Shown piece after piece: positions 1 to 10,895 of a stretch of DNA of 48,283 bases (position 1 is the first letter of the stretch; every line of letters starts with the position of its first letter). Source of the DNA: Thermomucor indicae-seudaticae (taxonomy: Eukaryota > Mucoromycota > Mucoromycetes > Mucorales > Lichtheimiaceae); contig JSYX01000235.1 in the NCBI GenBank assembly GCA_000787465.1, forward strand, positions 1-48,283, in the 5' to 3' direction. Made by a program: the position numbers and the translations under genes. The notes beneath the pieces are model-generated. The model was not told where the DNA came from. It saw only the letters and a list, made by a program, of their open reading frames with translations, and searched no databases.

Positions 1-129
1 TTCCCATTCCAGTTGACAACAGAGACAACGCCTGTGATTAGGAATCTTCAGAACAGTATAAATACAGTAGAGATATCACTCGAATAAAACAATCATATAT
101 TCAGTCTCGCTTATTCTTTTGACTTCATC

Positions 130-135
130 TTTATT
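130..135 (-). terminator. Poly(A) signal AATAAA
   Basis: AATAAA on the minus strand about 70 bases past the stop of the small secreted protein gene. Confidence 0.5.
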
Positions 136-205
136 TCTGTTTGTGATATCTCATTGCAGAAAGAAGATGCTTGTACTTGATCTCCTTTTTTTTGAAGTCG
201 TCTTA

Positions 206-460
206 CTAGGCGTATTCCTTCTTGAAAGTGTAAGGGGCCTTGAAGATGTACTTGTGGCCATCCCAGTAGACGTGGTCATCCTTGTACACATAGCCGTCCC
301 AGTAGACGTGCTTGTCCTTGTAGACATGGCCATCCCAGTAGTAAGGAAGGCGGAAGCCATCCTTGTAGTATGGAGCAGCGACACCATGCTTGTAGACGCC
401 GTCGCCAGCAGAGGCGAGGACAGCAAGAGCAGCAATTGAGGAAAGGATAGCGAAACGCAT
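206..460 (-). CDS. Small secreted Tyr-rich repeat protein
   Basis: An 84-residue protein beginning MRFAILSSIAALAVLASAG, a typical cleavable signal peptide (basic n-region, hydrophobic core, small residues before the cut near residue 18). The mature part is about 20 percent Tyr and holds two 12-residue repeats of the form G-x-VYKD-x-HVYWD, encoded by an exact 36-bp period (repeat starts at 262, 298, 334). An upstream in-frame ATG at 490 is possible, but the TATA box at 511-518 lies only about 20 bases away, so transcription should start downstream of it; the ATG at 460 also puts the signal peptide at the N-terminus. A poly(A) signal lies at 130-135. No cysteines, so not a defensin-like peptide. 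I do not recognise the family. A cell-wall, adhesive or cross-linkable surface role is only inference from Tyr/Trp/Asp/Gly repeats. Confidence 0.72.
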   Translation of the reverse strand: MRFAILSSIAALAVLASAGDGVYKHGVAAPYYKDGFRLPYYWDGHVYKDKHVYWDGYVYKDDHVYWDGHKYIFKAPYTFKKEYA

Positions 461-510
461 ATTGATACGAGTGATGATGAGGGTTTCCATACCGCTCGTT
501 CTCCAGGTCC

Positions 511-518
511 TTTATATC
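511..518 (-). promoter_or_regulatory. TATA box of the small secreted protein gene
   Basis: Reads GATATAAA on the minus strand, about 50 bases upstream of the ATG at 460; it decides against the ATG at 490. Confidence 0.6.
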
Positions 519-2828
519 TTTTCGCAACTCCCTCCAAGCACAAGAAGATTACTTGTCCTAGCGTTGTTTAGACATTTTCTGCTCTTCCAAACAAATGCGC
601 ATACTTGGGATGGGCTTGTTCGAACGTCGCCAGAACATAGGGCAGGAAACTAGTTTGATCCAAACGGCAAGGAAAGCGCTTTATTCATTGGAGAAAACTA
701 GCTTGAAACTGACCCAAATGAGAAGGAAACCAGTTTAGTTATTGATCCAATCATGTTAGATATAACTTATAACTTGGTATATTCGAACGGTGCCAGACAT
801 TGGAGACATGCAACTTTTGGCGTTTCTGCCTTGTTTTATTAGAGACAGGAGACAAGTGCCCTTTTGCGCGCTTCAATATCAGCCGTGTCTTTATAACTCA
901 CTGTTCAGGATATATACGCCGCTAAGGCTGATCAGCTCTATTGCGTGATGCTTTTCATTGGTATTACCCAAAAGCGGCTCAATCCTTTACGGTTTCCCCG
1001 GAATAGAAGCATGTGCTGCAGGAAAGACAAAGGAACGCTATTGAAGAACCATGCACAAGCCAGTGCTTTCGCATTGGTTTTTGAGACAACGCAGCGTGGA
1101 GCAAGAGCAGACTGTATCTGGATGCATGGTTCCGCCAGAGACTTCCACTCAGCTCATGCCAGAAGTAGCTCAACCTGCACCTATTGTCAGTCTCACGATT
1201 GCTTTAGCAATTCCTCTATTGTGACGCTACAAATGACCGCTAAAGTTCTGAGCCATAGATCGTGTCATCGATAGCTTTTGCGAGCCGTTGTCTTTGCATG
1301 ATCAAAAAAGAAACAAACAAGCGTTCTCAGGTACAGAAATGTTATTGGCTGTGCGTTCCCGACGTAAGTTTGCTCTCCAAAACTGCCTTTTCAACTTTGA
1401 AGCACCCCCCCTCACAAATGCTCAACCGATCCGACGGTTACAGAAAGAATTGACAGAGACAAGAACCTTGTCGACGTTGATACAAAACGAGGATATTAAA
1501 GTTGGTAGCCCAGATAACCAAAAATTCAAGATGTGAGGGTTGGATGCAAGGTCTTGTCAAGATCGTCATGTGGAACACAAGTCGGGAAATCAAAAAGGCA
1601 TCGTCGTGAGACGTGGAGCACAAGTAGTAGAAAGTAGACGACTGTAAATGCCATCGAGATCGAATAAAAGGGATTTTTAATCAAACTTGGTTTTGCTCTT
1701 CTTTATACAGAAACAATGTCGTCTCCATGGTCGTTTACGGAGTCGTCTCACTGCTATAGACAACAGGAATATTACTCTGAGACAGCACCAATGATTCTGT
1801 GCAAAAAGGGTATTAGGTAGCTGTTATTAGGAAAATTTTCTGGATACCAGACTTTTAATTACCCGATTGGATGGACCATTTACAACTGACGTGATGATGG
1901 TTTATATATACGAAAACGATTGATGTGTATCGGGTATACATACGGCAGTTGAGGGCGAAATCCTGGGATAGTCGCCTGCTGGCGTCCGGTTTCACCAGAT
2001 AATATCCATGTATCGAAAGAAGTCCGCTAGGCTACGCTTGAAGTGATACGAGGTACCAGATGCATGAATGTCTCCTTTTAAACTTCTGAGTAGAGCAAGG
2101 TGGATCATCAACGGCGCTTGTGGCGCAAAGAAAGGGCAGTGTAACAGTAAACAGTTAGGAGCACGGCAAGGAGATTGATCCCTATCACATGTCGTTAATA
2201 TAAGCTCATGTGTCGTGTACGCTGTGTAAATGAAGCGCACATGTGTAGAGGTCATTCTAGTTTGCCGGAATACTGATCGAAGAGTCAGCTGTACAACAAA
2301 AAGGATGCCTTTTCTGTATGAACTTTGGCGGGTCTTTAGAGAGCGTGCTTGGACTACTTCCTCGGACTCAAAAGAAAGCGCACATATTGCATCACCTGTG
2401 TTCGTCCTCGGTTACAGGAAAGGGACGACGTCTTGGCGGTTAAAGCGCTTTCTGCCAAGAACATTGCCCAGTATGACCTTCAACATGAACAAGAGATCAT
2501 CTGCTGTGCCATAGATAATATGAGGTCTCGGCTGAAAATTAATCTCCTGCAACAACTGTATCACAGTTAAGGTTCCGGATGAAAAATATGCCATTGCAAG
2601 AATGGAACGAGCAATAATAGAACGTGTTAATGGTGGACGAGGAAGAAGGCGGATGTCGTGTGGCTGCTCCTGCAGGATTGGGTAAGCATGTATGAATGGT
2701 TGGGGGTGTTTATGTATAGAAAAGTAATGTCGGAACATGATGAGACACATTGGTATGACTTGGATGCAGCATCAGAGACTGGGTTGTTTGGCGGACGGAG
2801 CAATTTTCATTGGGAAATAGGCTAGGAC
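519..2828. other. Gene-poor stretch
   Basis: About 2.3 kb with only short overlapping open frames and no recognisable protein, signal peptide or conserved splice pattern. Around 645-755 a loose motif of the type GAAACTAGTTTGATCCAA recurs three times with divergence. Otherwise I see nothing that can be supported. Confidence 0.4.
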
Positions 2829-2831
2829 CGG

Positions 2832-2838
2832 TATATAA
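2832..2838 (+). promoter_or_regulatory. TATA box of the 3038 gene
   Basis: TATATAA in the context CGGTATATAAAGGC, about 200 bases upstream of the ATG at 3038, followed by a pyrimidine-rich leader. Confidence 0.5.
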
Positions 2839-3037
2839 AGGCTGTTTTCTGCTTTGCGTTCTTTGTCTTCCATTCTTCCCTTGAAGGGCATGTGTTCTAC
2901 TGCATATTACATTTTTCATTTATAGTATTTATATCTACCAAATTACCACCATCCTTTCTTCTTCTTTTTTATTAATCCGATACCTCTACTCTACTATTGA
3001 CAACACATAATCAGAACGCGTTATCCTATCATATATC

Positions 3038-4072
3038 ATGACAACCAATAGACTGAGACGTAATCATTCTGGAAGCACTTACAGAACATCAGCCAGCAGC
3101 AAATTTTCGAGACTCAAGTCCAGCTTTGCAATATTCACGACGAAGTTTGTCCGACCCTTCACGAGCCCTGCTCCTCCATCGCCACCACCCAGCCCCGGGC
3201 ACCATCACCGAAAACGGAGATGGCGTTGGCCTTATCACGCTAATGAACGCCGCCCATCCGCAACCAGCAGTCTGTTCCAATATTTCGGCAATGATGAACA
3301 TGTCGACAACGCACCACCGCCACCACTCAAGAAGAAGACCTCGTTTGAGAACGACACCTTTTATGAACAAAATCGCTATTTGAAGAAATCGAGGCGGTCG
3401 CACCCCAAGCTGGTAATAGCAGCAGAACACGAGCGGCGAGCGAACGGTGCACCTCCAGCCTCGCCACTGCCCACAGACGACGAGTCACGTTCGATTGCTT
3501 GGTCGCTTCCCCCACATCCTCCGAGTATCCTGGTCAAGAAACCTTCTTCAGCAGAGATAAGAAGGTCGTCCATTCTTGTCAATTCGTCGGGTGTTTCTGT
3601 CGGTTCGCGTTCCCGCCATGGTCACCACGCCTCTTCGTCCAACATCACCGTGAACTCCGAAAACCTTACCTCGAAAGAGTTTGCTGATGTGACCGGCATC
3701 CGGATTGCTCCCGATCATCGGTGTTGCAGCAGCAGCAGCAGCTGCGCTGCCGGGGACGCCTTGACACAAACCGCATCCACGCGATCGAATAGCCTCCACC
3801 ACGATGGACGACAAAAGCTGATGATCTGGGACAAGGAATTCTGGGAGCCTCCCAACCGTAGCAAGAAACAGCCCAAGCGCTTGACAGCAGCAGACCCTCC
3901 CATCATTGACGAATTGCGTCGATTAAATACGCGCTCCAGTGATCAAGATGGTACCGTCCGTAGCTGCGTCATCAAGCGAGGCCGCTTTGAGATTTCCCTG
4001 GAGACCGCGGACGATCGCGCTTCCAAAAAGCAAGTGCCGTCTATCATCCTCACCACAAACACCGACAATTAA
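3038..4072 (+). CDS. Disordered Ser/Pro-rich protein of unknown function
   Basis: A single-exon 344-residue protein. The N-terminus is basic and Ser/Thr rich, residues 45-55 are a Pro-rich tract, and much of the rest is low-complexity Ser/His/Arg sequence with a Ser run near residue 230. More ordered short blocks occur near the end: KLMIWDKEFWEPP (about 262-274), PIIDELRRLN and VIKRGRFEISLE (about 313-324). GRFEI fits the loose RFx[VI] kinase-docking pattern, but such short matches are weak. There is no signal peptide or membrane segment. The ATG is the first after the TATA box at 2832-2838 and a CT-rich leader. The C-terminal blocks look like the conserved core of an otherwise disordered regulatory or scaffold protein; no named family is recognised. 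Confidence 0.65.
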   Translation: MTTNRLRRNHSGSTYRTSASSKFSRLKSSFAIFTTKFVRPFTSPAPPSPPPSPGHHHRKRRWRWPYHANERRPSATSSLFQYFGNDEHVDNAPPPPLKKKTSFENDTFYEQNRYLKKSRRSHPKLVIAAEHERRANGAPPASPLPTDDESRSIAWSLPPHPPSILVKKPSSAEIRRSSILVNSSGVSVGSRSRHGHHASSSNITVNSENLTSKEFADVTGIRIAPDHRCCSSSSSCAAGDALTQTASTRSNSLHHDGRQKLMIWDKEFWEPPNRSKKQPKRLTAADPPIIDELRRLNTRSSDQDGTVRSCVIKRGRFEISLETADDRASKKQVPSIILTTNTDN

Positions 4073-5910
4073 ATCAAGCCAACCCAACACAACCTTCCTT
4101 ATTTTATCCCCCAACAATTCCAAGATCACACACCGTAAATATTGCTGCACTCCACTTTTCTCTTTTGAAGAACCTCTGTACATACTCTTGTTGTCCATAA
4201 CCAACTTACATAACCAACTTACATTAAAAGCCGTACTTTATGCTAAATATATTCGGAAGGCATCCAATTCTTATAATTAATCTTGAACGTTCAAGCAATG
4301 AGTATTCATCAGTTTTGTCCCTCTTAAATGAGCTGAGTCGTACACTTTCGATCCAAGATCGTTGGCTATCTGAAATGCATAGCTCAAGGCGCGTGAGAAG
4401 AATGAAAATCTAACCGAGACTTTACGTCCGTAGCAAACGGAACTTTTCGCACGTGTAACTCATTTGGTCTGCCCGTTGAATCAACGGAATGTTCGCTCGG
4501 GCCGACATTGGCGTTGTATGTAACGATCTTGCTAAATGCGTTCCCGCTCTTGGCTAGGTATCTTCACGAACGAATATTAGTGATATTCGTACTCATTCGA
4601 ATATTGCCAGTGAAAAATGCATATTCGTCAGAGTGAATTTGCTGATATTCGTGTCTGAAAAATCTGCGCAATCGTACAGGCGCTTATTACTTCAAAAGAG
4701 TGTGAGTCACCGTAATACTTGGCTGTAGATCACTCACTTGGAAGATTTCACGCGAATTAAAAGCAGATGGCAGTGCAGATTTGACGTTCACGTAGTGCTT
4801 TATCTTTTAACAAAGCTCGGGATGTCCGTACGAGTTATATTTTTCGCTCCCTTCAATCATCTGTATATTTCGAGCAAATCAGGGATTATCACGTCTGGAG
4901 TCATCAAATAACACACCCTAATGTTTGTACGAAAAAAAAAGAAAAAAGGAAGACGCTCCGAGTGCTAACAGCACAGGATCCCTCTCCTTACCCCCCGACG
5001 GACCGCAGTGTTTATCTATATTCTGGAATATGTTATCTTCTCTGAGAAAATAGAGATGGAACTGCCACCTCCTATTCCCCTGAGTGAAGCAAAATTGGCT
5101 TATTGGTCCATCTTAACAGAAGATCCAGGTAAGCCGACGAACAGGCAAGTTGCATAAGAATTACGATTGGTGTCATCAGACCGTATAAAATGGACCGAAA
5201 GCCTCATTTCCGTTCTTTTTCTGTTGCCTTTCTTCTCTTAAAGACACTCTGCCCCTTTTCGACGTTGTATCGGCGTGTCCGGGCGGCATACCTGTCTGAA
5301 CATCTTGGCGCTGTCAAGATTGCGGGTCTCTTGAGTCTGCATTCCTGTTGGGCGGGCGATTTCCACGTCATTCTCTTTGGGCGTTATTACATGGGCACAC
5401 TGGCCGCGTGGTGCGCCTGAACACTGGCAACTACATCTGTTCTCTACTGTAGAGAACGCACGATATTGACTGTCATCGCGGCGTTGTTAGTATGTTTATT
5501 CAATACAGAGGCGCATCTAGTTCACGACGTAAATAGTACGTGATTTCACTTTTGCGTCTTGTACATATTCCTTCTACATTTTGAACTTTCCTCAGTTGTC
5601 AAATACAGTGCGGGCAATAACTTCATTACAATCGTAACAATAAACCTTTTTAATAGCACCTTCTCGCCCCTGCAAAACAAGGCTTCTTATGGGATTGAAT
5701 TTATACATACTCTATTGTTCGTCATCAAGTGACGCGATGTTGTTAAATGATAGAGAAGTAACTAAAACTGATTTAGTTCCACGCTTTTTTACGAATCTCG
5801 GGAAACTCCACCGACTGAAGCAGGAGATGAATAGGTAAAAAGAGAGAGTTTCAACAGGGGCGTTTGCATGCATATCAAAGGAGAGGAGGATGCCACTGGG
5901 CAATTACTTT
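4073..5910. other. Intergenic stretch with ATATTCG cluster
   Basis: About 1.8 kb without a supported gene. It contains a cluster of ATATTCG/CGAATAT words at 4571-4651 in both orientations and an A-rich run near 4935. The distal end is the promoter of the Ca2+ ATPase gene. Confidence 0.4.
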
Positions 5911-5920
5911 GTATATATAC
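5911..5920 (+). promoter_or_regulatory. TATA box of the Ca2+ ATPase gene
   Basis: GTATATATAC about 120 bases upstream of the ATG at 6036. Two upstream ATGs (5945 and 6005) lie between it and the main start. Confidence 0.5.
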
Positions 5921-6035
5921 ATTTGCTATAGTTGGCTACCTCCCATGAAGATCATGATGTTCATCCCCTCTAACAGTTCTGCTCCTTAAATCAAAAGCAG
6001 GTCTATGCATCCTCTGCTTTGCGTTTTCTTTCGTC

Positions 6036-9000
6036 ATGAGAATAGATCAAGACGATATTATCGATATCCAGCGATACAGCAGCCATCCTCCGCCTTATGA
6101 AAGCCAACGCACACAGGAAAAAGGCACAGACGATGCTTCTCCAGTCACAGCATCCATAGACATGATGATGTTGCCGCATCAGGATCCGAATAACCCGTTC
6201 GCCTTTACTCCCGAGCAGTTCATGACGCTGATGGAGACGCGCGACATGGACTTTTTGGATCGCATCGGCGGCGTCGAGGGCGTTGCAAAGGGTCTCCATT
6301 CAGATACAATCAACGGTCTCTACGAAGAGCAAGAGCGTCATGAATTACGACCCATCTCCTTACGTGACCTTGAACGACGACCGTCGACGGACAGTAATAA
6401 CAAAAGGATCCTAGACCAGGAGGATGAAGAGGAAGATATTATTGCTTATCATCAGCCTGAACAGCCAAGATTCTTTCAACGCAGAGCGGTCTTTGGATCC
6501 AACGTGTTGCCTCAGATTCAGATCACGAATATCTTTCAACTCATGTGGGAGTCTTTGCAAGACAAGACATTGGTGTGTAGGATTATTACAAATTGTATGG
6601 ATTTGCTCGATATTAAACAGCAGTTCTCTAGATCTTACTGACGGTGGCTGCCATCATTTCATTGGCAGTCGGGATCTATGAAGATCTAACGACGGTAGAA
6701 TATGACATGAACGGGAACCGTCTCCCAGGCGTCAAATGGGTCGAAGGCGTTGCCATCATTGTGGCTGTCCTGCTCGTGGTCATTGTTGGCAGCTTGAATG
6801 ATTATCAAAAGGAGAGACAGTTTCGCAGTTTGAACGCTAAAAAGGAAGACCGACAAGTGAGCGTAAGTCTGTCTACTGCAACAGGAGAATCCAGGGGTTG
6901 ACACACACACACATTGCGCCGCCGCTTTTTAGGCTATCCGTTCTGGACGCCAGTGCATTATTTCTGTTCATGACATCCAAGTCGGCGACGTACTACGTCT
7001 CGAGCCTGGCGATATTGTGGCCGCAGATGGTATCTTTATTCACGGTCATAATTTAAAATGCGACGAATCCGCTGCCACTGGCGAATCCGATGCTGTACGG
7101 AAAGCTAGACTACAAGATTGCTTGGCTGTCCGCTGGCTCACGATGGCGGACCATTCCAGTTCCTCCTCATTTGATTCACCTACCTTAGTCTGTCTGTCGT
7201 CGTCGTCCGATGGTGAAGATATGCTACTGGATGACTTTGCCTCCTCCGCATCATCCAACAAACATCTCCCCGATCCGTTCCTGATATCTGGATCCAAAGT
7301 GATTGAAGGTATCTGCACATACTTGGTCACTGCAGTCGGCGTCAATTCGAGCTACGGAAAAACTCTCATGGCCATGCGCACCAAAGACGAAAACACGCCT
7401 CTGCAAGACAAGCTGGATGTTTTGGCTAGCAGCATCGCCAAATTCGGTCTTTCAGCAGCTGCCTTTTTGTTCACTGTCCTTATCATCCGATGCATCATTG
7501 GTTATTCCACTGCGTCCTTGTCGGTGGAGCCGGCAGACATTGTCTCTCAGATCATGAGTATTCTCATTACAACAGTGACGGTCATTGTTGTTGCTGTGCC
7601 AGAAGGCCTGCCTCTTGCTGTTACTCTAGGTAAAGGATTGTTGGATCAAGACCATCCATCGTCGCTGACACACATTTTCTTAGCACTTGCCTATGCGACT
7701 CAGAGAATGCTCAAGGACAACAATCTGGTCAGAGTTCTGGCTGCTTGCGAAACCATGGGCAATGCCACCACGATCTGCAGCGACAAGACTGGCACCCTGA
7801 CGCAAAACAAAATGTCCGTTGTTGCAGGCACTTTTGGATCTTCCTTTCGCTTCCTCAGGGATCCACCCGCATCCCGTACTGACCTCGTCGACCTGTCACA
7901 GATCCGCGATCGCATCCCGCTTCCCGTTCGAAACTTTATCAACCAAGCCATCGCCCTTAATTCCACAGCCTTCAAAACGACCAATCCCGTTGGCGAAACC
8001 AGCCTGATCGGCAGCAGGACCGAGACCGCACTCTTGAACTTTTGCCATGACTATCTAGCCTCTGAACCGTTTGAACTCCTGCGTTCTTGCTGGCAAGTAG
8101 AGCAGGTCTTTCCTTTTAGCTCCTCACGCAAAACCATGGCCACCGTCATCCGGATCCCAGTCCTCGATCCATACACAAAGCGAGAACGTATCATCTACAG
8201 ACTGCACGTCAAGGGTGCCTCAGAGACCCTCCTAGGGTGTTCTTCGCACATTGTGTCCATGCACGCCGAGAGCTACAAGCGGTTCGAAGACATTGACGAA
8301 TGCTGCAGCAACTACGAAATCGAAACCAGACTCATGACTCAAGAGAATCGTGCAAGGATGGCCAAAGTCATTCAGAGCTACGCCACCCGCTGCCTTCGTA
8401 CGATCGCCATCTGCTACCGCGACTTTGATGCGTGGCCAACCAACCAGAAGCTGGAAGACATCTTGGCCGCCGGCGGCCTGACCTTGTTAGGTATTGTAGG
8501 TATTGAGGATCCGTTGCGTCCCGGGGTCAAGGCTGCTGTGACGGCTTGTCAGCGTGCGGGTGTGTGCGTGCGGATGGTGACAGGCGACAACATGCTGACC
8601 GCGAAGAGTATTGCGAGACAATGCGGTATCTATACGTTGGGCGCCAAGGCCATGGATGGTCCCACGTTTCGACAACTGTCGCGCGAAGAACGATTACGGG
8701 CGCTGCCTGACCTCCGGGTCCTGGCGCGGTCCAGCCCAGAAGACAAGCGGATCCTGGTCAACAGTCTGAAGGAACTCGGCGAGATCGTTGCGGTGACTGG
8801 CGACGGTACCAATGACGGGCCAGCACTGAAGGCAGCCGATGTTGGCTTCTCCATGGGCGTCGCCGGGACCGAAGTGGCCAAGGAGGCCTCGAGCATCATT
8901 CTAATGGACGACAACTTTTCAAGCATTGTCCGGGCGATTTCGTGGGGCCGGTGCGTGAACGATTCGGTCAAGAAGTTTCTCCAGTTCCAGCTGACGGTGA

Positions 9001-9913
9001 ACATTACGGCTGTCATGCTCACGTTGGTGTCTGCGGTCGCGAGTGGTGAGCAAAAGTCGATTCTGACGGCAGTCCAGCTGCTGTGGGTCAACCTGATAAT
9101 GGATACCTTTGCTGCGCTTGCGCTTGCGACTGATCCACCGTCGCCCGACATGTTGGAGCGTCTGCCGGAACCGCGTACGGCACCGTTGATCGATTGCCCA
9201 ATGTGGAAAATGATTATTGGCCAGACGATTTATCAGATTGGTGTGATCCTTGTGCTCCTGTACACAAAGGTCCTGGGGCTCGAAAATGACCAGGCGACGC
9301 TCGAAACGGTCGTCTTTACCACCTTTGTGTTTTGCCAGGTATTCAATGAAGTCAAGTAAGTGGGGTTGTTTGTAATAAGGGGAAAAAAGCAGTCCAATTA
9401 ACGAAGGATCCCGGGCGCAGCTGCCGACGGATCGATAATCGATTCAATGTGGTCAAAGGAATCACGAAGAACAAGTTCTTTTTGCTCATCTTCTTTGTGA
9501 GCGTGACGGGACAAGTCTTGATTGTTGAATATGGTGGCGCTGCCTTCCAGACAGTGCCTCTTGACAGCGGTCACTGGATCCTGAGTGTGCTTGTCGGTCT
9601 GTTCTCTATCCCGGTGGGTGCCCTGATCCGCTTGATCCCGGACGAAATTTTTATGCCACAGACCGCACAACTGCGCCTTACCTACCACCGCCACCTCTGC
9701 TCCAACGAAACGCTTGTGCGCAGCGGCGGCTGCCAAGCAGACGACGAACGCCTCGCGTGGACCTCGACTTCGCTCCAAGACACTAAAACTGTACGTGCCA
9801 AGTTCAGCAGCAAAAAGTCCTCCAACATGGATCAAGACGATCTGGGAAATACGATCTTTGCTGAATCTGCAGTTAGTACAGACGAGAAAGTGGCGTGGTC
9901 AAGAGTCGTCTGA
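6036..9913 (+). CDS. Plasma-membrane-type (P2B) Ca2+-transporting ATPase
   Basis: Five exons: 6036-6572, 6632-6862, 6933-7629, 7684-9355, 9421-9913, giving about 1209 residues. It pumps Ca2+ out of the cytosol by ATP hydrolysis, at the plasma membrane or, as in fungal Pmc1, into the vacuole. Seen in order: N-terminal P2B block (NNPFAFTPEQFMTLMETRD), TM1-2 (exon 2), actuator domain with CDESAATGES, VPEGLPLAVTLALAYA in TM4, phosphorylation motif CSDKTGTLTQNK with Asp near residue 522, the hinge TGDGTNDGPALKAADVG, and TM5-10 ending in FNEVNCRRIDNRFNVVKGI across the last intron. The actuator loop carries a long Ser-rich insert (about 300-345). Intron 7630-7683 is 54 bp and lacks an in-frame stop; removing it restores the family sequence. 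The C-tail is short and shows no clear calmodulin helix. Confidence 0.95.
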
Positions 9914-10823
9914 TCACGGTTGTACTTCACCCCTTTTCTTTCTTTTATTCGTTCTTTTTTAAAAGCATGCATTCATTTTGTTGTATCTACCCAGCATTTT
10001 CTTTCTTTATACCGTTATTAATCAACCACTAGTGATTAATTCAAAAATGCTTGTCGTGGATTTTGGGATAAAGAGACATGGCACTGTTTCTTCGTATGTG
10101 CCAAGATCTATAGTGTAATAAGCTTCTTCGTCGGGATGGTGTGGCTGCGCACAATGATACGAATTTCCCCAATGTTAAGATTACAGCGCATCACCAGGTC
10201 GGCATCACCAGGTCGCTTGCAGTGAACCTGGCGCACCTTCTTTATAGGATCAAATGGAGTCAGGGCTTGTTGCGGCACCCCAAAAGGAGAGATTAAACAT
10301 GATAATAGGTTCTCCGCGAACAAGGTGAAACCAGTCGCATATCTGTACCTCGGCAATTTTTTTATTTGCAGAGGGTCCTCATCGCATTCCAGGGTGAACT
10401 TCTGCTTTCTTCATGAGCCTACATTGTTAAAGAACAAGTGCTGCGCGGAGCGTTGTTGTTACCTTTCCAAAACCGGCTGATTTCCCACTCCGTCGCTCCC
10501 ACCATCATGGTAATAAAGTGATCCCAAGACCACAAGACAGGGCGAGAAACCTACGATTTCATGCGTTTCATTGTTACAACGACTAATTAGTACATCAGGG
10601 GGAAGTTAAAAGGGGGCGCGTGGGCAGTGATTGATCTGTTTTAAATGAACGTAAACAAAACGAAAAAAATGAAGCGAGAAGAGAATGAAGGCGAGTGAGT
10701 GGTAATGTTTCCTCGTCCCAGCACAAATTGGCTGCTCGCACCAATGTAGCAAACGAAAAAGTAGCCGTGCGGCAGCTAAAATTTGATTGGTCAGTTCTGG
10801 ATGACGTTTGGGCGTTTCTCGTT
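9914..10823. other. Intergenic stretch upstream of Argonaute
   Basis: About 900 bases. No gene supported; an 82-codon minus-strand frame at 10108-10356 has no recognisable features. The right end holds the Argonaute promoter. Confidence 0.4.
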
Positions 10824-10831
10824 CTATAAAA
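10824..10831 (+). promoter_or_regulatory. TATA box of the Argonaute gene
   Basis: CTATAAAA-type box about 65 bases upstream of the ATG at 10896; a TGACGT core lies about 20 bases further upstream. Confidence 0.55.
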
Positions 10832-10895
10832 TTTACTGTGCATTGCGGGTCTTTCGCCTGTTTTACCTTTCGCGCTCCTTCTTTATACGATTACC

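Noticed and set aside
2230..2750. Overlapping 70-112 codon frames on both strands
   Set aside because: No signal, domain, promoter or splice support; neither strand is favoured.
5190..5420. 76-codon plus-strand frame with a TATA box right before it
   Set aside because: The ATG is only a few bases past TATAAAA, so it lies upstream of the expected transcription start; composition and sequence show no family.
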